DNA of 64,000 bases. Origin: JAICKM01 sp050998805 (GTDB lineage: Bacteria > Chloroflexota > Chloroflexia > QHBQ01 > JAICKM01). The stretch is from positions 5,242 to 69,241 of the forward strand of contig JBPCPV010000011.1 of assembly GCA_050998805.1 (NCBI GenBank). The letters are read 5' to 3'. Position numbers and translations under genes: made by a program. The notes beneath the pieces are model-generated. The model worked only from the letters and a program-made list of their open reading frames with translations, ran no database searches and was not told the DNA's origin. This document shows positions 8,854 through 17,284 of the stretch, in pieces (the stretch's first letter is position 1; each line of letters starts with the position of its first letter).

Positions 8854-9297
8854 GTGGATCACTTGGGACGCACACTCATCGCACAGGCGGATTCTCGGCA
8901 AAGGGTCGTGCAAGCAGTGCTGGGCCTGATCGGCCTCGGCTACGCCCTTGCGGCTCTGGCACTCCTGCTCGCGCCGGTCTGGTTCTTCCAGAATATCGGC
9001 CCTTACTCGCCGTTCAACCGGCATTACGAGGGCGACGCGGGTGCCTTTCTGCTCGCGTTGGGCGGCGGCTTACTGGTCGCGGCGCGAGACCCGGCGCGGC
9101 ACGCCGCGCTGATCGGCGTAGCGGCCTGGGGCAGCGTGCTGCACGCTGCCAACCACATCTACGACTCTCTAGCCAGCGGGGCATCCATCGGACACTGGTT
9201 CACCGACACTCTCCCTCTGGTGGCCGCCGGCCTCGTGCTGGTGGCCGTCTGGCTGCCCCTGGTTCGCCGCGAGCCGCCCCGCAGCCAGGGCCGCTAG
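8854..9297 (+). CDS. Small four-helix membrane protein
   Basis: A 147-aa integral membrane protein with four predicted hydrophobic segments (about residues 20-45, 63-80, 85-105 and 115-135), reminiscent of DUF4345-type proteins. It starts at a GTG 6 nt after the epimerase stop codon with an AAGGGGG-like site, so translation is probably coupled. Function is unknown. By position it is an additional member of the ECF41 output operon, perhaps membrane-associated with the epimerase; that link is inferred from the operon only. Confidence 0.75.
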   Translation: MDHLGRTLIAQADSRQRVVQAVLGLIGLGYALAALALLLAPVWFFQNIGPYSPFNRHYEGDAGAFLLALGGGLLVAARDPARHAALIGVAAWGSVLHAANHIYDSLASGASIGHWFTDTLPLVAAGLVLVAVWLPLVRREPPRSQGR

Positions 9298-9417
9298 AGG
9301 GCAGCGCGGAGCGTTTGCATGTGTACAGCATGTGCCGCAGCGCCGGTGATCTGAACAGCTGAGCTCTGACCGCTTACTGTGTTATAATACGGGCAGCAGG
9401 ATAGCTACGGAGTGCGG

Positions 9418-9464
9418 AGATTCCTCGCTGCGCTCAGAATGACAGTGGGTGCGCTCAGAATGAC
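9418..9464 (+). repeat. HSERSEES-type dispersed repeat, copy 2 with partial duplication
   Basis: A full unit (9418-9447) is followed by a repeat of its distal part, GCGCTCAGAATGAC, ending at 9464. This indicates local slippage or re-insertion. Confidence 0.85.
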
Positions 9465-9570
9465 GATCCACGAAAAACACGGAAAAACACGAAACTCTCG
9501 AAGCCGTCCACGAATGCGGGTCACGAATACACGAATGGTATGAGGTGATCGGGAGATAGGGGGTAAGGCA

Positions 9571-9601
9571 ACGGTCCACGGGCGGAGCCGTGTCTTACAG
9601 C
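9571..9601 (-). repeat. Core of a dispersed intergenic element, copy A
   Basis: A 31-base block is identical, in reverse orientation, to 38474-38504. Similarity extends on both sides (about 9541-9640 against about 38440-38560) and includes a GCCGCCGTC..GGCGGC palindrome next to the core and a CACGAATA-type run beyond it. Confidence 0.85.
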
Positions 9602-9738
9602 CGTCAGTAGGCGGGGCCGCCGAGACGGCGGCGATACAGAGCTATATAGGTGCCCTGGGGGATGATGTGCTGCCGCTGCCCGAAGAACACTGCGAGGACC
9701 TGTTAGTAGCTGTATGAGTAAGATGGGAGGCATTGAAT

Positions 9739-9972
9739 ATGACAACGTACCACTTCACAGTCGTGATCGAGCCGGACGAGGACAGCTTCCACGCCTATGT
9801 CCCGACCCTGCCCGGATGTCACACGTTCGGAGCGACATTGGACGAGGCTCGCACAAATGTCATGGAAGCTATTGAGCTGCATATAGAATGTATGCAGCAG
9901 GATGGCGAGCCAATCCCCGTCGAATCCGAATCACTTGTGATAATGCGCCTGAGTGTGCCGGCAGCGGCGTGA
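9739..9972 (+). CDS. hicB: HicB-family antitoxin
   Basis: A 77-aa HicB-like protein with the partially degraded RNase H fold: YHFTVVIEPDEDSFHAYVPTLPGC, then EARTNVMEAIELHIE. In HicAB modules this protein neutralises the HicA mRNA interferase and often represses the operon. No separate C-terminal DNA-binding domain is visible, so autoregulation may be weak or absent. The ATG at 9739 has GGGAGG with 8-nt spacing; a TTG two codons earlier is too close to that site. Its stop overlaps the downstream hicA start (GTGA), so the two are translationally coupled. Order here is antitoxin first, the reverse of the E. coli arrangement. Confidence 0.88.
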   Translation: MTTYHFTVVIEPDEDSFHAYVPTLPGCHTFGATLDEARTNVMEAIELHIECMQQDGEPIPVESESLVIMRLSVPAAA

Positions 9973-10202
9973 GCGACAAACTACCGCGTGTTGATTGCCG
10001 GCAATTAATAGGAGCATTAGAACGAGCAGGATTCGAGAAGGTGCGACAACGGGGTAGACATCTGAGTATGCGCCGTGCATCCGATAACAAACGAGTTACG
10101 GTCCCTGTTCACAAAGGACGCCCCGTACCGATCGGTACACTGCACTCCATTTTGAGGGATGCAGGGATTGCAGACGACGAGTTTCGTGAGCTTCTAGCGT
10201 AG
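9969..10202 (+). CDS. hicA: HicA-family mRNA interferase toxin
   Basis: A 77-aa protein with a double-stranded-RNA-binding-like fold typical of HicA. The conserved core VDCRQLIGALERAGF is followed by QRGRHLSMRR, carrying the catalytic His, and by the VPVHKGRPVPIGTL motif near the end. HicA toxins cleave mRNA independently of translation. The start is the GTG that overlaps the hicB stop codon (GTGA); an upstream ATG in the same frame would extend into hicB and has no family match. All recognisable core motifs are present, so the toxin is probably functional. Confidence 0.88.
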   Translation: MSDKLPRVDCRQLIGALERAGFEKVRQRGRHLSMRRASDNKRVTVPVHKGRPVPIGTLHSILRDAGIADDEFRELLA

Positions 10203-10219
10203 GGCCGAGGAGGGCAGCG

Positions 10220-11035
10220 ATGAGACTATTGCGCTACGGACTGCTCTTGGTATTTTTCGCGCTAGCACTGGCGGCGCTCGCAGAGGTCGGCGCACCGTCC
10301 AGGGCGCAAACCGGCGGGGGTTGTCAGGCTTTCCCCCAGACCGGGCAGAAGGTGTGCGGCAGGTTCTTGGCCTACTGGCAGAGCCACGGCGGGCTGGCCC
10401 AGCAAGGCTACCCGATCTCCCCGGAGTTCCAGGAGAAGTCGGACCTCAACGGCCGGAGCTACACGGTGCAGTACTTCGAGCGGGCGGTCTTCGAGCTGCA
10501 CCCGGAGAACCAGCCGCCTTACGACGTGCTGCTCTCGCAGCTCGGCACCTTCCTGGGGCGGCAGAAATATCCGAACGGCTGGCCCGCCGCGCCGCCTGCG
10601 ACGGCTACGCCGACGCACACATCGGCGCAGTGTGGGATGACGGCGGAGGAGGCCAATACCGTCAGCCTGATCAATGACCGGCGAGCGGGCCTCGGCCTCG
10701 GACGGCTGACGGTAAACTGCGCTCTGGTCAGCTCGGCGCGCGGCCACTCGAACGACATCGGCCCGCGCGGGCTATGCCAACACAACGGCACCGACGGCAG
10801 CAGCGCGTGGGACCGCATCGCCCACGCAGGGTACACCGGCACCGCCCGTGGCGAGGTAATAGGTTGTGGGTACGCGTCCGCATCGGCTATCGTCGGGGAT
10901 TGGTGGAACGACCCGCCGCACTACGACGTGTTGGCAAACCCGAGCACCAACGAGATCGGCTGCGGGTGGTGGTATGCCGGCATCGGAGGTCGCGCCTGGC
11001 AAACCTGCGACACCGGCGTAGAGGCCGCCAAATAG
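10220..11035 (+). CDS. Secreted CAP-domain (SCP/PR-1-like) protein
   Basis: A 271-aa protein with an N-terminal signal peptide (about residues 1-30). A first domain with FPQTG..VCGRFLAYWQSHGG, QQGYPIS and YFERAVFELHPEN is often found in extracellular Chloroflexota proteins. After a short Pro/Thr linker comes a CAP domain (about 145-270) with INDRRAGLGLG, GHSNDI, W-D-R and the C-terminal GCGWWYA...TCDTGVE segment. Several Cys suggest disulfides outside the cell. Function of bacterial CAP proteins is mostly undefined. The ATG has AGGAGG upstream. It follows hicA at 17 nt but is unlikely to be functionally linked. Confidence 0.85.
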   Translation: MRLLRYGLLLVFFALALAALAEVGAPSRAQTGGGCQAFPQTGQKVCGRFLAYWQSHGGLAQQGYPISPEFQEKSDLNGRSYTVQYFERAVFELHPENQPPYDVLLSQLGTFLGRQKYPNGWPAAPPATATPTHTSAQCGMTAEEANTVSLINDRRAGLGLGRLTVNCALVSSARGHSNDIGPRGLCQHNGTDGSSAWDRIAHAGYTGTARGEVIGCGYASASAIVGDWWNDPPHYDVLANPSTNEIGCGWWYAGIGGRAWQTCDTGVEAAK

Positions 11036-11052
11036 CACCTGCCTCTAGTCTC

Positions 11053-12075
11053 CTACCGCCGTGGCTTCTTCGCGTACATTGTGACTGTGGCACCCTGGCC
11101 GAGGAGCGCAGCCAGGGGTGCCCAGACCAGGCTGATCGCCGCGAGGACGGGGGCCAGCAGCAGGGCGGCAGCGATGTCGGCGGGGCTGGTGGGATCGGGG
11201 TGGCGGCCGGCGAGGACTTTCGCGCCACGGGTGCGGAGCAGGTTGTAGAGCGTGTTATGCCGGATGCCGAGCATGTTTTCGGCTGTCTGCACGAAGCTGA
11301 AGAAGTCGTACTCCGAGGCGAAGTAGCTCACCATGCGGGGGTGGAGTCCGGCCTCGTCGAGCATACGCCGGAGCGTCTGCGGCGTGAAGTGGTTCAGGTG
11401 GCGAGGCACGTCGAGGTGGAACCAGCGCGATTTGGCGAGGCGGGCCTCGACTGAGCCGAAGTTCGGCACCGCCACCAGCAGCGTGCCGCCGGGGTAGAGT
11501 ATCCGCGCGACCTCCTGCAAGAGGGCCTCGGGGTCGGTGATGTGTTCCAGCACATGCCAGAGGATCACGGCGTCGAAGCTCTCGGATGGCAGGCGTAGAT
11601 CGGTGATGTTCGCGGTCTGCACGTCTATGTGCAGCACGTCACGGGCGTAGCTCGCACTGTCTTCGCTGAGTTCGGTGCCCGCGACCTCCCAGCCCCGCTT
11701 ACGCAGATGGTGGAGAAGCAGTCCTCGCCCGCAGCCGATGTCGAGGACGCGCCCAGGCTCGAGGCCGTTGGCGATTTCGATCAGCCGGGTGCGGAAGGCA
11801 TAGAGCCAATCGAGCAGCCGCTCGAGGGGCAGGCTGTACCGCTTGCCCTGGCCGTAGTAGCCGCGCGGGTAGTACTTGCCGATCTCGTCGGGCGGGGGCT
11901 GGGGTGTCGTCAGCACGAGGCCGCAAAGGGAGCAGCGCTCCAGCACAAAGATGCCGCCGCTGATGTAGTCGCGGGCCGAGAAGAGCGGTCGGCGGTCGGC
12001 GGCGGGGTGCGGGCAGCCGGATCGCGGTTCGCCGGTCGAGGTATCGGCCTCGCCGGGGCTGAGAGCAGAGGTCAA
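11053..12075 (-). CDS. SAM-dependent methyltransferase with an N-terminal Zn-ribbon-like segment
   Basis: A 340-aa class I methyltransferase. The start is the TTG at 12075, with AGGAG 6 nt upstream; a longer frame would enter the tRNA-Leu gene. The N-terminus has a CSLCGLVLTTPQP motif typical of methyltransferases acting on sugars or lipids in surface-polysaccharide loci. The SAM core follows: VLDIGCGRGLLL (motif I), an acidic ELSEDS, FDAVILWHVLEHI (motif IV) and GGTLLVAVPN. The C-terminal hydrophobic stretch (about 300-325) suggests membrane association. It lies tail-to-tail with the CAP gene and next to a cluster of glycosyltransferases. Substrate unknown. Confidence 0.85.
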   Translation of the reverse strand: MTSALSPGEADTSTGEPRSGCPHPAADRRPLFSARDYISGGIFVLERCSLCGLVLTTPQPPPDEIGKYYPRGYYGQGKRYSLPLERLLDWLYAFRTRLIEIANGLEPGRVLDIGCGRGLLLHHLRKRGWEVAGTELSEDSASYARDVLHIDVQTANITDLRLPSESFDAVILWHVLEHITDPEALLQEVARILYPGGTLLVAVPNFGSVEARLAKSRWFHLDVPRHLNHFTPQTLRRMLDEAGLHPRMVSYFASEYDFFSFVQTAENMLGIRHNTLYNLLRTRGAKVLAGRHPDPTSPADIAAALLLAPVLAAISLVWAPLAALLGQGATVTMYAKKPRR

Positions 12076-12112
12076 GGGAGGCTCCTGTGCGAGTATCGCG
12101 CCGATGAGCGGG

Positions 12113-12194
12113 TGGGGAAGGCGGGACTCGAACCCGCACGCCTTTCGGCACATGATCCTAAGTCATGCTCGGCTGCCAGTTACGACACTTCCCC
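12113..12194 (-). tRNA. tRNA-Leu (anticodon TAG)
   Basis: Class II tRNA: acceptor GGGGAAG/CTTCCCC, anticodon arm CATGA-CTTAGGA-TCATG with TAG in the loop, long variable arm GCCGAAAGGC, and T arm with GTTCGAGTC. CCA is not encoded. It lies just upstream of the methyltransferase gene. Confidence 0.95.
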
Positions 12195-12300
12195 GAAGTA
12201 CACGATAAGCGCCACCCTATTATACCCAATTTCGGCTTAAGCCGCCAGCCCTTGCCGAGTTCGCCTCGCCGTACTATAATGCCGTCAGAGGGAGGGTCGT

Positions 12301-13926
12301 ATGGCGAAGCGTTACGCCCTGGCCGTCGCGCTTGTGCTCGCGGGGAGCATGGCGCTGCGGCTGGTGGGGCTGGGTTGGGGGCTGCCGCACTACGATCCGC
12401 GCGTGCTCGCCCACAGCCTGGACCGCCCGACCTATCACCTCGACGAGGATAACTTCCTCTGGGGGCAGGTCAACCCGACCTCAGCCGCGTTCGAGATCCA
12501 CGACTTCCATTGGGGCACTCTCCAATTCTTGCTGATCTCCGGTGTGCTATGGCTTGGGCAGGCTGTGGGCGTCGTACACGCGCCCTGGCAGTCGGCCTTT
12601 GTGCTGGGCGATGCGTCGGCGCTGCCGCAGATCTACATGCTGGGGCGGCTGGTCTCGACGGCGGCCGGCGTAGCGGCTACAGGCGTGGTTATCGCGCTGG
12701 GGCAGGCCGTCGGCGGGCGGTGTGCGGGGATAGGTGCGGGGGTCGCCTATGCGCTGGCCCCGCTCGCCGTGGTCGAGGCCCACTACTTGACGAACGATCT
12801 GACGATGAGTGCGCTCGTGGCCGGCTGTGTGCTGGCGGCGGTCTGGGCCATGGGGCCGGGCGGGAGGTGGGGTCTGGTGTTGGCGGGGCTTTTGCTCGGA
12901 CTTGCCACAGCGACGAAATATTCGGCCATATTCGCCGCGCCCGCGCTGCTGCCTGCCCAGTGGGCGCTCTGGCGCGGGTCGCGCGCCGATGAGGGCGGCC
13001 GCAGCACAGCGTGGACAGTCTTGCCCCTGCCGTGGGCCGCTGCCGCGCTAGGCTTCCTGCTCGGTGAGCCGTATGCCGTCACGGCTCCCGGTTCGGTGCT
13101 GGCCGGGATCCGTTCGGCAGCCGAGGCGAACCTCGTAGGCACCGCGAATTGGCGCGCGCCGCTCGGCATGTTGCGCTTGCAGGCGCAGGCCCTCGGCACC
13201 CTGGGACTCACCTGGCCCCTCGCGCTGCTCGCCCTCTGCGGCCTGGTACTCCTCCTAGCAGCCCTCCGCCCTTCCCGAAAGGGAACGCGGGTGCCGGCCT
13301 CCCCTCCCCCTACAGGCGAGAGGCTGCGGGCGAGGAAAGCCGTCCTGCTCGCCGCAGTCGCGGGGCTGGTGGTGAGCGTGGCGGTCAACAGCGTCTTCAT
13401 GCTCCGCTACGACCAGCCGCTGGTGCCGCTGCTGGCTGTGGCGGTTGGGGTCGGCTGGGCGGCCATCCCGTGGGCTTGGGGGAGAGTTGTAGCTGGTGGC
13501 CTCGCGGTGGCGTGGGCCGGGGCGATCACGCTAGGCCAGCTCGCCCTGATGACGGAAGCCCACCCCGCGAACGAGTTGCAGACCTGGGTACTGGCGCAGA
13601 TAGCGCCCGGCACGCAGGTCGCGCGCACATGGAGGGAGTATCCACCGCTCGACGACGCGCGCTATCCACAGGTCCACCTTGACCCCTGGCTGCCGGACCT
13701 CGCGCCCGACCAGAGCCCAGACTACATTATCATGGACGATATGCAGTACGGCCCACCCACCCCGCGCCTGGCGGCACGGCTCGCGCGCGACTACACGCAG
13801 GTCGCGCGTTTCTCGGCCCAACCTCACATCGGCTCATTTTCCTGGTCGGAGGGCAGCACGCCGCACGACTGGAAGTACAGCCACCCCTCGTTCGTGGTCT
13901 ACAGGCGAGTGGGCAGTGGGCAGTAG
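12301..13926 (+). CDS. GT-C fold membrane glycosyltransferase (ArnT/PMT-like), 1 of 4
   Basis: A 541-aa polytopic membrane protein with about ten or more hydrophobic segments. The first extracytoplasmic loop carries an acidic motif (YHLDEDNFLW), and EAHYLTNDLTM resembles the loop of dolichyl/polyprenyl-phosphate mannosyltransferases (GT39/GT83). Such enzymes transfer sugars from polyprenyl-phosphate donors outside the cytoplasmic membrane. The ATG has GAGGGAGGG upstream. It is the first of four overlapping same-strand genes of similar architecture. The acceptor (protein, lipid or polysaccharide) cannot be told from the sequence. Confidence 0.8.
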   Translation: MAKRYALAVALVLAGSMALRLVGLGWGLPHYDPRVLAHSLDRPTYHLDEDNFLWGQVNPTSAAFEIHDFHWGTLQFLLISGVLWLGQAVGVVHAPWQSAFVLGDASALPQIYMLGRLVSTAAGVAATGVVIALGQAVGGRCAGIGAGVAYALAPLAVVEAHYLTNDLTMSALVAGCVLAAVWAMGPGGRWGLVLAGLLLGLATATKYSAIFAAPALLPAQWALWRGSRADEGGRSTAWTVLPLPWAAAALGFLLGEPYAVTAPGSVLAGIRSAAEANLVGTANWRAPLGMLRLQAQALGTLGLTWPLALLALCGLVLLLAALRPSRKGTRVPASPPPTGERLRARKAVLLAAVAGLVVSVAVNSVFMLRYDQPLVPLLAVAVGVGWAAIPWAWGRVVAGGLAVAWAGAITLGQLALMTEAHPANELQTWVLAQIAPGTQVARTWREYPPLDDARYPQVHLDPWLPDLAPDQSPDYIIMDDMQYGPPTPRLAARLARDYTQVARFSAQPHIGSFSWSEGSTPHDWKYSHPSFVVYRRVGSGQ

Positions 13927-15664
13927 GCGCTGGGCGGCGGAAACCGGGGTGGTGCTTGGGGCATATGCCGTGCTCGCGGTGGGGATGACCTGGCCGCTGG
14001 CGGCGCACTTCACGACGGCGCTGCCCGACGGGAGCGACGGCTGGCAATATATGTGGAACCTCTGGTGGATGAAGACGGCGCTGGTGGACCTGCATACGAA
14101 CCCGTTCCACACCGACCTGCTTTACTATCCGCACGGCGTCAGCCTGCTTTTCGACACCCTGACGCCCTTGCTCGGCGTGATAAGCATCCCGTTCCAGCTA
14201 CTCGGCATGAGCTTGCCCGCCGTCTACAACCTGCTGGTCATGTTCAGCTTCGTGGCCGGCGGCTACGGCACCTACCTGCTGGTTCGCTGGCTGACCGGCG
14301 TGCGTGCGGCGGCCTTCGTGGCGGGGCTGATCTTCGCCTTCTGCCCCTACCACTTCGCCCACCTGCGCGGCCACCTCAACCTGCTCTCTCTCCAATGGCT
14401 CCCCTTCTACGTGCTGGCCCTCCACCAGGCGTGGGACGACCGCGCTTCGTATCGGCACCGCGCCCTCCATTCCGCGTTGGCGGGGCTGTGGCTGGCGGTT
14501 AACGCCTATACGGAGTGGACGTATGCCCTCTTCTTGGGGCTGTTCACCGCCTGGTTCGTGGTCTGGCAGCTGCTCTCAGACCGGCGGGGGACGGTCCGGC
14601 GCGCGGGGCTGGGGAGTTTGGCCGTGACGGGCGGAACGGCGCTCGCGCTGGTCGCCCCGGCGCTGGTGCCGATGGTCGAGGAGGCACGCGCATCGAGCTA
14701 CATGCAGACCACCCCCCGCGAGGTCGCCTTCCTTTCCTCCGACCTGACCGATGCCTTCATGCCCAACCTGTTTCACCCGCTCTGGCCGGACCACGGCGCA
14801 GCGGCGCTCGCGCATTATGCGGGTCGCCCGCCCGCCGAGATAGTCGTCTTCGTAGGCTACACGGTCCTGTTTTTGTCCATTGCCACGGTCTGGGCGTTGC
14901 GTGGGCGGCCGGAGGTGCGTTTCTTGGGGCTGACGGCGCTCGGCGGCTGGATACTCAGCCTGGGGCCGATCCTGCACGTCTGGGGGCAGAGCATCTTCGG
15001 CGGCATCCGTATCCCGTTGCCTTACGCGGGGCTCTACTTCCTGCCTTTCTTCAACATCTTCAGGGTGCCAGCCCGGTTCATGGTGCTGGTGATGCTCGCG
15101 CTGGCGGTACTGGCCGGATACGGGCTGGCGGCTTATGCAGGGCGCTCGCGGCTCCGGGGCGGGATGCTGTTGAGCCGCACGGCTTGCGTGGCGGTTGGGG
15201 TGCTGGTGTTGGCCGAGTTCCTCGCGGTGCCTTACCCGACGATGGTGTTGCGCGATGCCGCCGGCTTCTACGAGCAAGCGGCGCGCGAGCCGGGGCAGTT
15301 CGCTATCCTCGACCTGCCGCTGACGCCGCTGGCGACATATCTCGGCTACCAGACAGTGCATCACAGGCCGTTAGTGGATGGACACCTGTCGCGCCAGCCG
15401 CCCGACCCGTTCATCACGGACACGCCGGTGCTGCGCTACCTGCTGCCGTCCACCCCCGCAGACGACCCGCTCGCCGCCGAGGCCGCCCGCACCGGCCTCG
15501 CCGACCTGCGCCGGGCAGGAGTGCGCTGTGCCGTGGTACACTGGTGGGCTACCTACGGTAAGGAGCAAGGCGATCTGCGGACAAAGCTGGCCCGCGTCTT
15601 CCCCGGCCTGGTCTCCCGCCCCTTGCCGGACCAGCAGATGGAGATTTTCACGCTGTCTCCGTGA
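13916..15664 (+). CDS. Polytopic membrane protein, GT-C/YfhO-like, 2 of 4
   Basis: A 582-aa membrane protein whose GTG start (13916) lies 11 nt inside the preceding gene. It has many hydrophobic helices. Motifs include WQYMWNLWWMKTAL in the first loop and NIFRVPARFMVLVMLAL, the PARF element typical of YfhO-type and related GT-C membrane proteins. The C-terminal ~150 residues form a soluble, probably extracytoplasmic domain. By fold and context it is likely to be a lipid-linked sugar transferase. The start falls inside a GTGGGCAGTGGGCAG repeat, so the exact N-terminus is uncertain; a GTG near 13952 is an alternative. Confidence 0.72.
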   Translation: MGSRRWAAETGVVLGAYAVLAVGMTWPLAAHFTTALPDGSDGWQYMWNLWWMKTALVDLHTNPFHTDLLYYPHGVSLLFDTLTPLLGVISIPFQLLGMSLPAVYNLLVMFSFVAGGYGTYLLVRWLTGVRAAAFVAGLIFAFCPYHFAHLRGHLNLLSLQWLPFYVLALHQAWDDRASYRHRALHSALAGLWLAVNAYTEWTYALFLGLFTAWFVVWQLLSDRRGTVRRAGLGSLAVTGGTALALVAPALVPMVEEARASSYMQTTPREVAFLSSDLTDAFMPNLFHPLWPDHGAAALAHYAGRPPAEIVVFVGYTVLFLSIATVWALRGRPEVRFLGLTALGGWILSLGPILHVWGQSIFGGIRIPLPYAGLYFLPFFNIFRVPARFMVLVMLALAVLAGYGLAAYAGRSRLRGGMLLSRTACVAVGVLVLAEFLAVPYPTMVLRDAAGFYEQAAREPGQFAILDLPLTPLATYLGYQTVHHRPLVDGHLSRQPPDPFITDTPVLRYLLPSTPADDPLAAEAARTGLADLRRAGVRCAVVHWWATYGKEQGDLRTKLARVFPGLVSRPLPDQQMEIFTLSP

Positions 15665-15685
15665 ACCGTCGAAAAGGGGATTGAA

Positions 15686-17284
15686 TTGACGACATCTTCC
15701 GTATCCAGTCCAATACGTACTCCGCACTTCGCACTCCGCACTCCGCACTCCGCACTCGCCCTGGCCGTTCTCGTGGGCGCGGTACTGAGGCTGATCGGGC
15801 TGACGCGGCAGGGACTGTGGACGGATGAGCTGTATGTGGTCTGGGAGGCCAGGCAGCCTCTCGACCTCGTGCTCGACCCGCGCATACATGTGCAGCACCC
15901 GCCGGGCTATCGGCTGGCGTTGCACGTATGGTTGGGGCTGGGTACGGCGGAAGGTTGGGTGCGGCTGCTGCCTGTGGTGTCGGGAGTGTTGCTGATCCCC
16001 GTCGTTTGGGCGACTGCCCGCGAGCTTTGGCCGGAACGCCCCTATGCCGCAGCCGCCTCGGCGTTGGCGGCGGCTACGGCCCCCTTCCTGCTGCACTACA
16101 GCCAAGATGCGACGGCCTATAGCTGGGCGATGCTCTGGACGGCGGCGAGCGTGCTGCTGCTGCTCCGGGCCTGGCGCACCGACCGCGCAGCCTGGTGGAT
16201 CGCGTGGGCGGGGAGCCTCCTGGTCGCGGCCTACATCCACTATTTCAGCTTTTTCCCCCTCGGAGTCGAAGCCGTAGCGGTTACCGTCGCCGGTATGACG
16301 GTGAGGGGTCGTACACAACAGTTGCGACATGCGTTGCTCGCGCTCGTCGGCGCGGGACTGCTCTACGCGCCCTGGGTCTGGGTGCTGATGACTACCGTAC
16401 CCGACAGCGTGGCTACCCCGACCTTCCCGCTGACCGTGAACACCCAACTGCTGCATTGGGTTCCGACGTTGCTGGTCGGGCCGGCTCACGACCGCTTCTG
16501 GCAATCTCAGGTGGGGCTGGCGCTGGTTTGGGGGCTGCTGTTCGGCGTCGGCGTTTGGCTTGCATGGAGGGCGGCGCGGGCGCGCGAGCTTCGGGCCGAT
16601 GCTCGTGCCGCGCTCTTGGCCGCCTGGGTGATAGCAGGGACAGTCGGCCCCTACCTATTCCTGCGGGTCACCGAGCCGCCGTCCGCGTGGCACTCGATCA
16701 ACTTCGCTGCCTTCGCAGTGCCGGGGGTGGTGCTCGTGCTGGGTGGTCTGTTTGCGTCGTTGCCGGAGCGGGCGCGGGTGGTTGTCGCGGCCTGCTGGCT
16801 GGCGCTGGTCGCCGTGCAACAGCAGGGCGAGCTGACCGCACCACCGAAGCAGGATTGGCGGGGCCTGCTCGCCAGGATCTCCTCAGAGGCGCGCCCCGGC
16901 GATGCATGGCTGGCCTTCCCGGCGCTGCACGCCGGTGCGGCAGCGGCATACTACCCGGTGCCGATCCCGGTGCTCGGCGGCTGGTTCGCCGCAGACGGCT
17001 CGGACCCGACGGGCGCCGCCTACTGGTTCCACCCCGGCTGGCGCTGGCGCGGCTTCCTCGACCCCCAGGCCACCCTCAGCAGCGATTGGGCGGGCGAGAT
17101 CGGATCGCGCACGGCGGGCGCGACCCGCATCTGGTATCTGGCCGGCGACGGAGCCGACGGCACCTACCCGCCCAGCCCCGCCGCCGAGCGCGCGCTGACC
17201 GCCGCCGGCTGGCACCCCATCGGCGAATGGCACGCCAGCCCCCTCGTGCTCCGCCTCTACGCGGCGGGGGCCGAGGGTGAATAA
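15686..17284 (+). CDS. GT-C fold membrane glycosyltransferase (GT39-like), 3 of 4
   Basis: A 532-aa polytopic membrane protein. The first periplasmic loop shows the family-typical GLWTDELYVVWEA acidic motif and IHVQHPPGY, matching the D-E and HPP signatures of polyprenyl-phosphate-sugar transferases. It then has alternating hydrophobic helices and a C-terminal soluble domain. The best start is the TTG at 15686 after an AAGGGG stretch. The first ~25 codons coincide with a GCACTCCGCACTCC repeat, so the true mature N-terminus is doubtful. It overlaps the next gene by 8 nt, so translation is probably coupled. Confidence 0.78.
   Translation: MTTSSVSSPIRTPHFALRTPHSALALAVLVGAVLRLIGLTRQGLWTDELYVVWEARQPLDLVLDPRIHVQHPPGYRLALHVWLGLGTAEGWVRLLPVVSGVLLIPVVWATARELWPERPYAAAASALAAATAPFLLHYSQDATAYSWAMLWTAASVLLLLRAWRTDRAAWWIAWAGSLLVAAYIHYFSFFPLGVEAVAVTVAGMTVRGRTQQLRHALLALVGAGLLYAPWVWVLMTTVPDSVATPTFPLTVNTQLLHWVPTLLVGPAHDRFWQSQVGLALVWGLLFGVGVWLAWRAARARELRADARAALLAAWVIAGTVGPYLFLRVTEPPSAWHSINFAAFAVPGVVLVLGGLFASLPERARVVVAACWLALVAVQQQGELTAPPKQDWRGLLARISSEARPGDAWLAFPALHAGAAAAYYPVPIPVLGGWFAADGSDPTGAAYWFHPGWRWRGFLDPQATLSSDWAGEIGSRTAGATRIWYLAGDGADGTYPPSPAAERALTAAGWHPIGEWHASPLVLRLYAAGAEGE
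15716..15757. repeat. GCACTCCGCACTCC repeat at the 5' end of a glycosyltransferase gene
   Basis: Tandem 8-base units (GCACTCCG) encode RTPHFALRTPHSAL at the N-terminus of the neighbouring product. A related block at 38744-38780 encodes part of the Pth tail. Confidence 0.75.

Larger units (their letters stand above)
9298..9738. other. Repeat-rich spacer between the ECF41 operon and HicBA
   Basis: About 440 nt without a convincing gene. It holds HSERSEES-type repeats (9418-9464), CACGAAAAACACGG/CACGAATACACGAATG runs (about 9468-9540), and a dispersed element shared with 38440-38560. Open frames on the minus strand here are translations of the repeats. An AT-rich TATAAT is present at 9383-9388 without a good -35 box. 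Confidence 0.7.

Noticed and set aside
9382..9579. Small minus-strand protein containing HSERSEES
   Set aside because: It is the translation of the dispersed repeat and of simple CACGAA-type text, a known source of false genes.
15371..16504. Minus-strand open frame opposite the glycosyltransferase array
   Set aside because: Composition is that of a reverse-complement shadow (Arg/Gln/Pro-rich); spans two real genes and a repeat.
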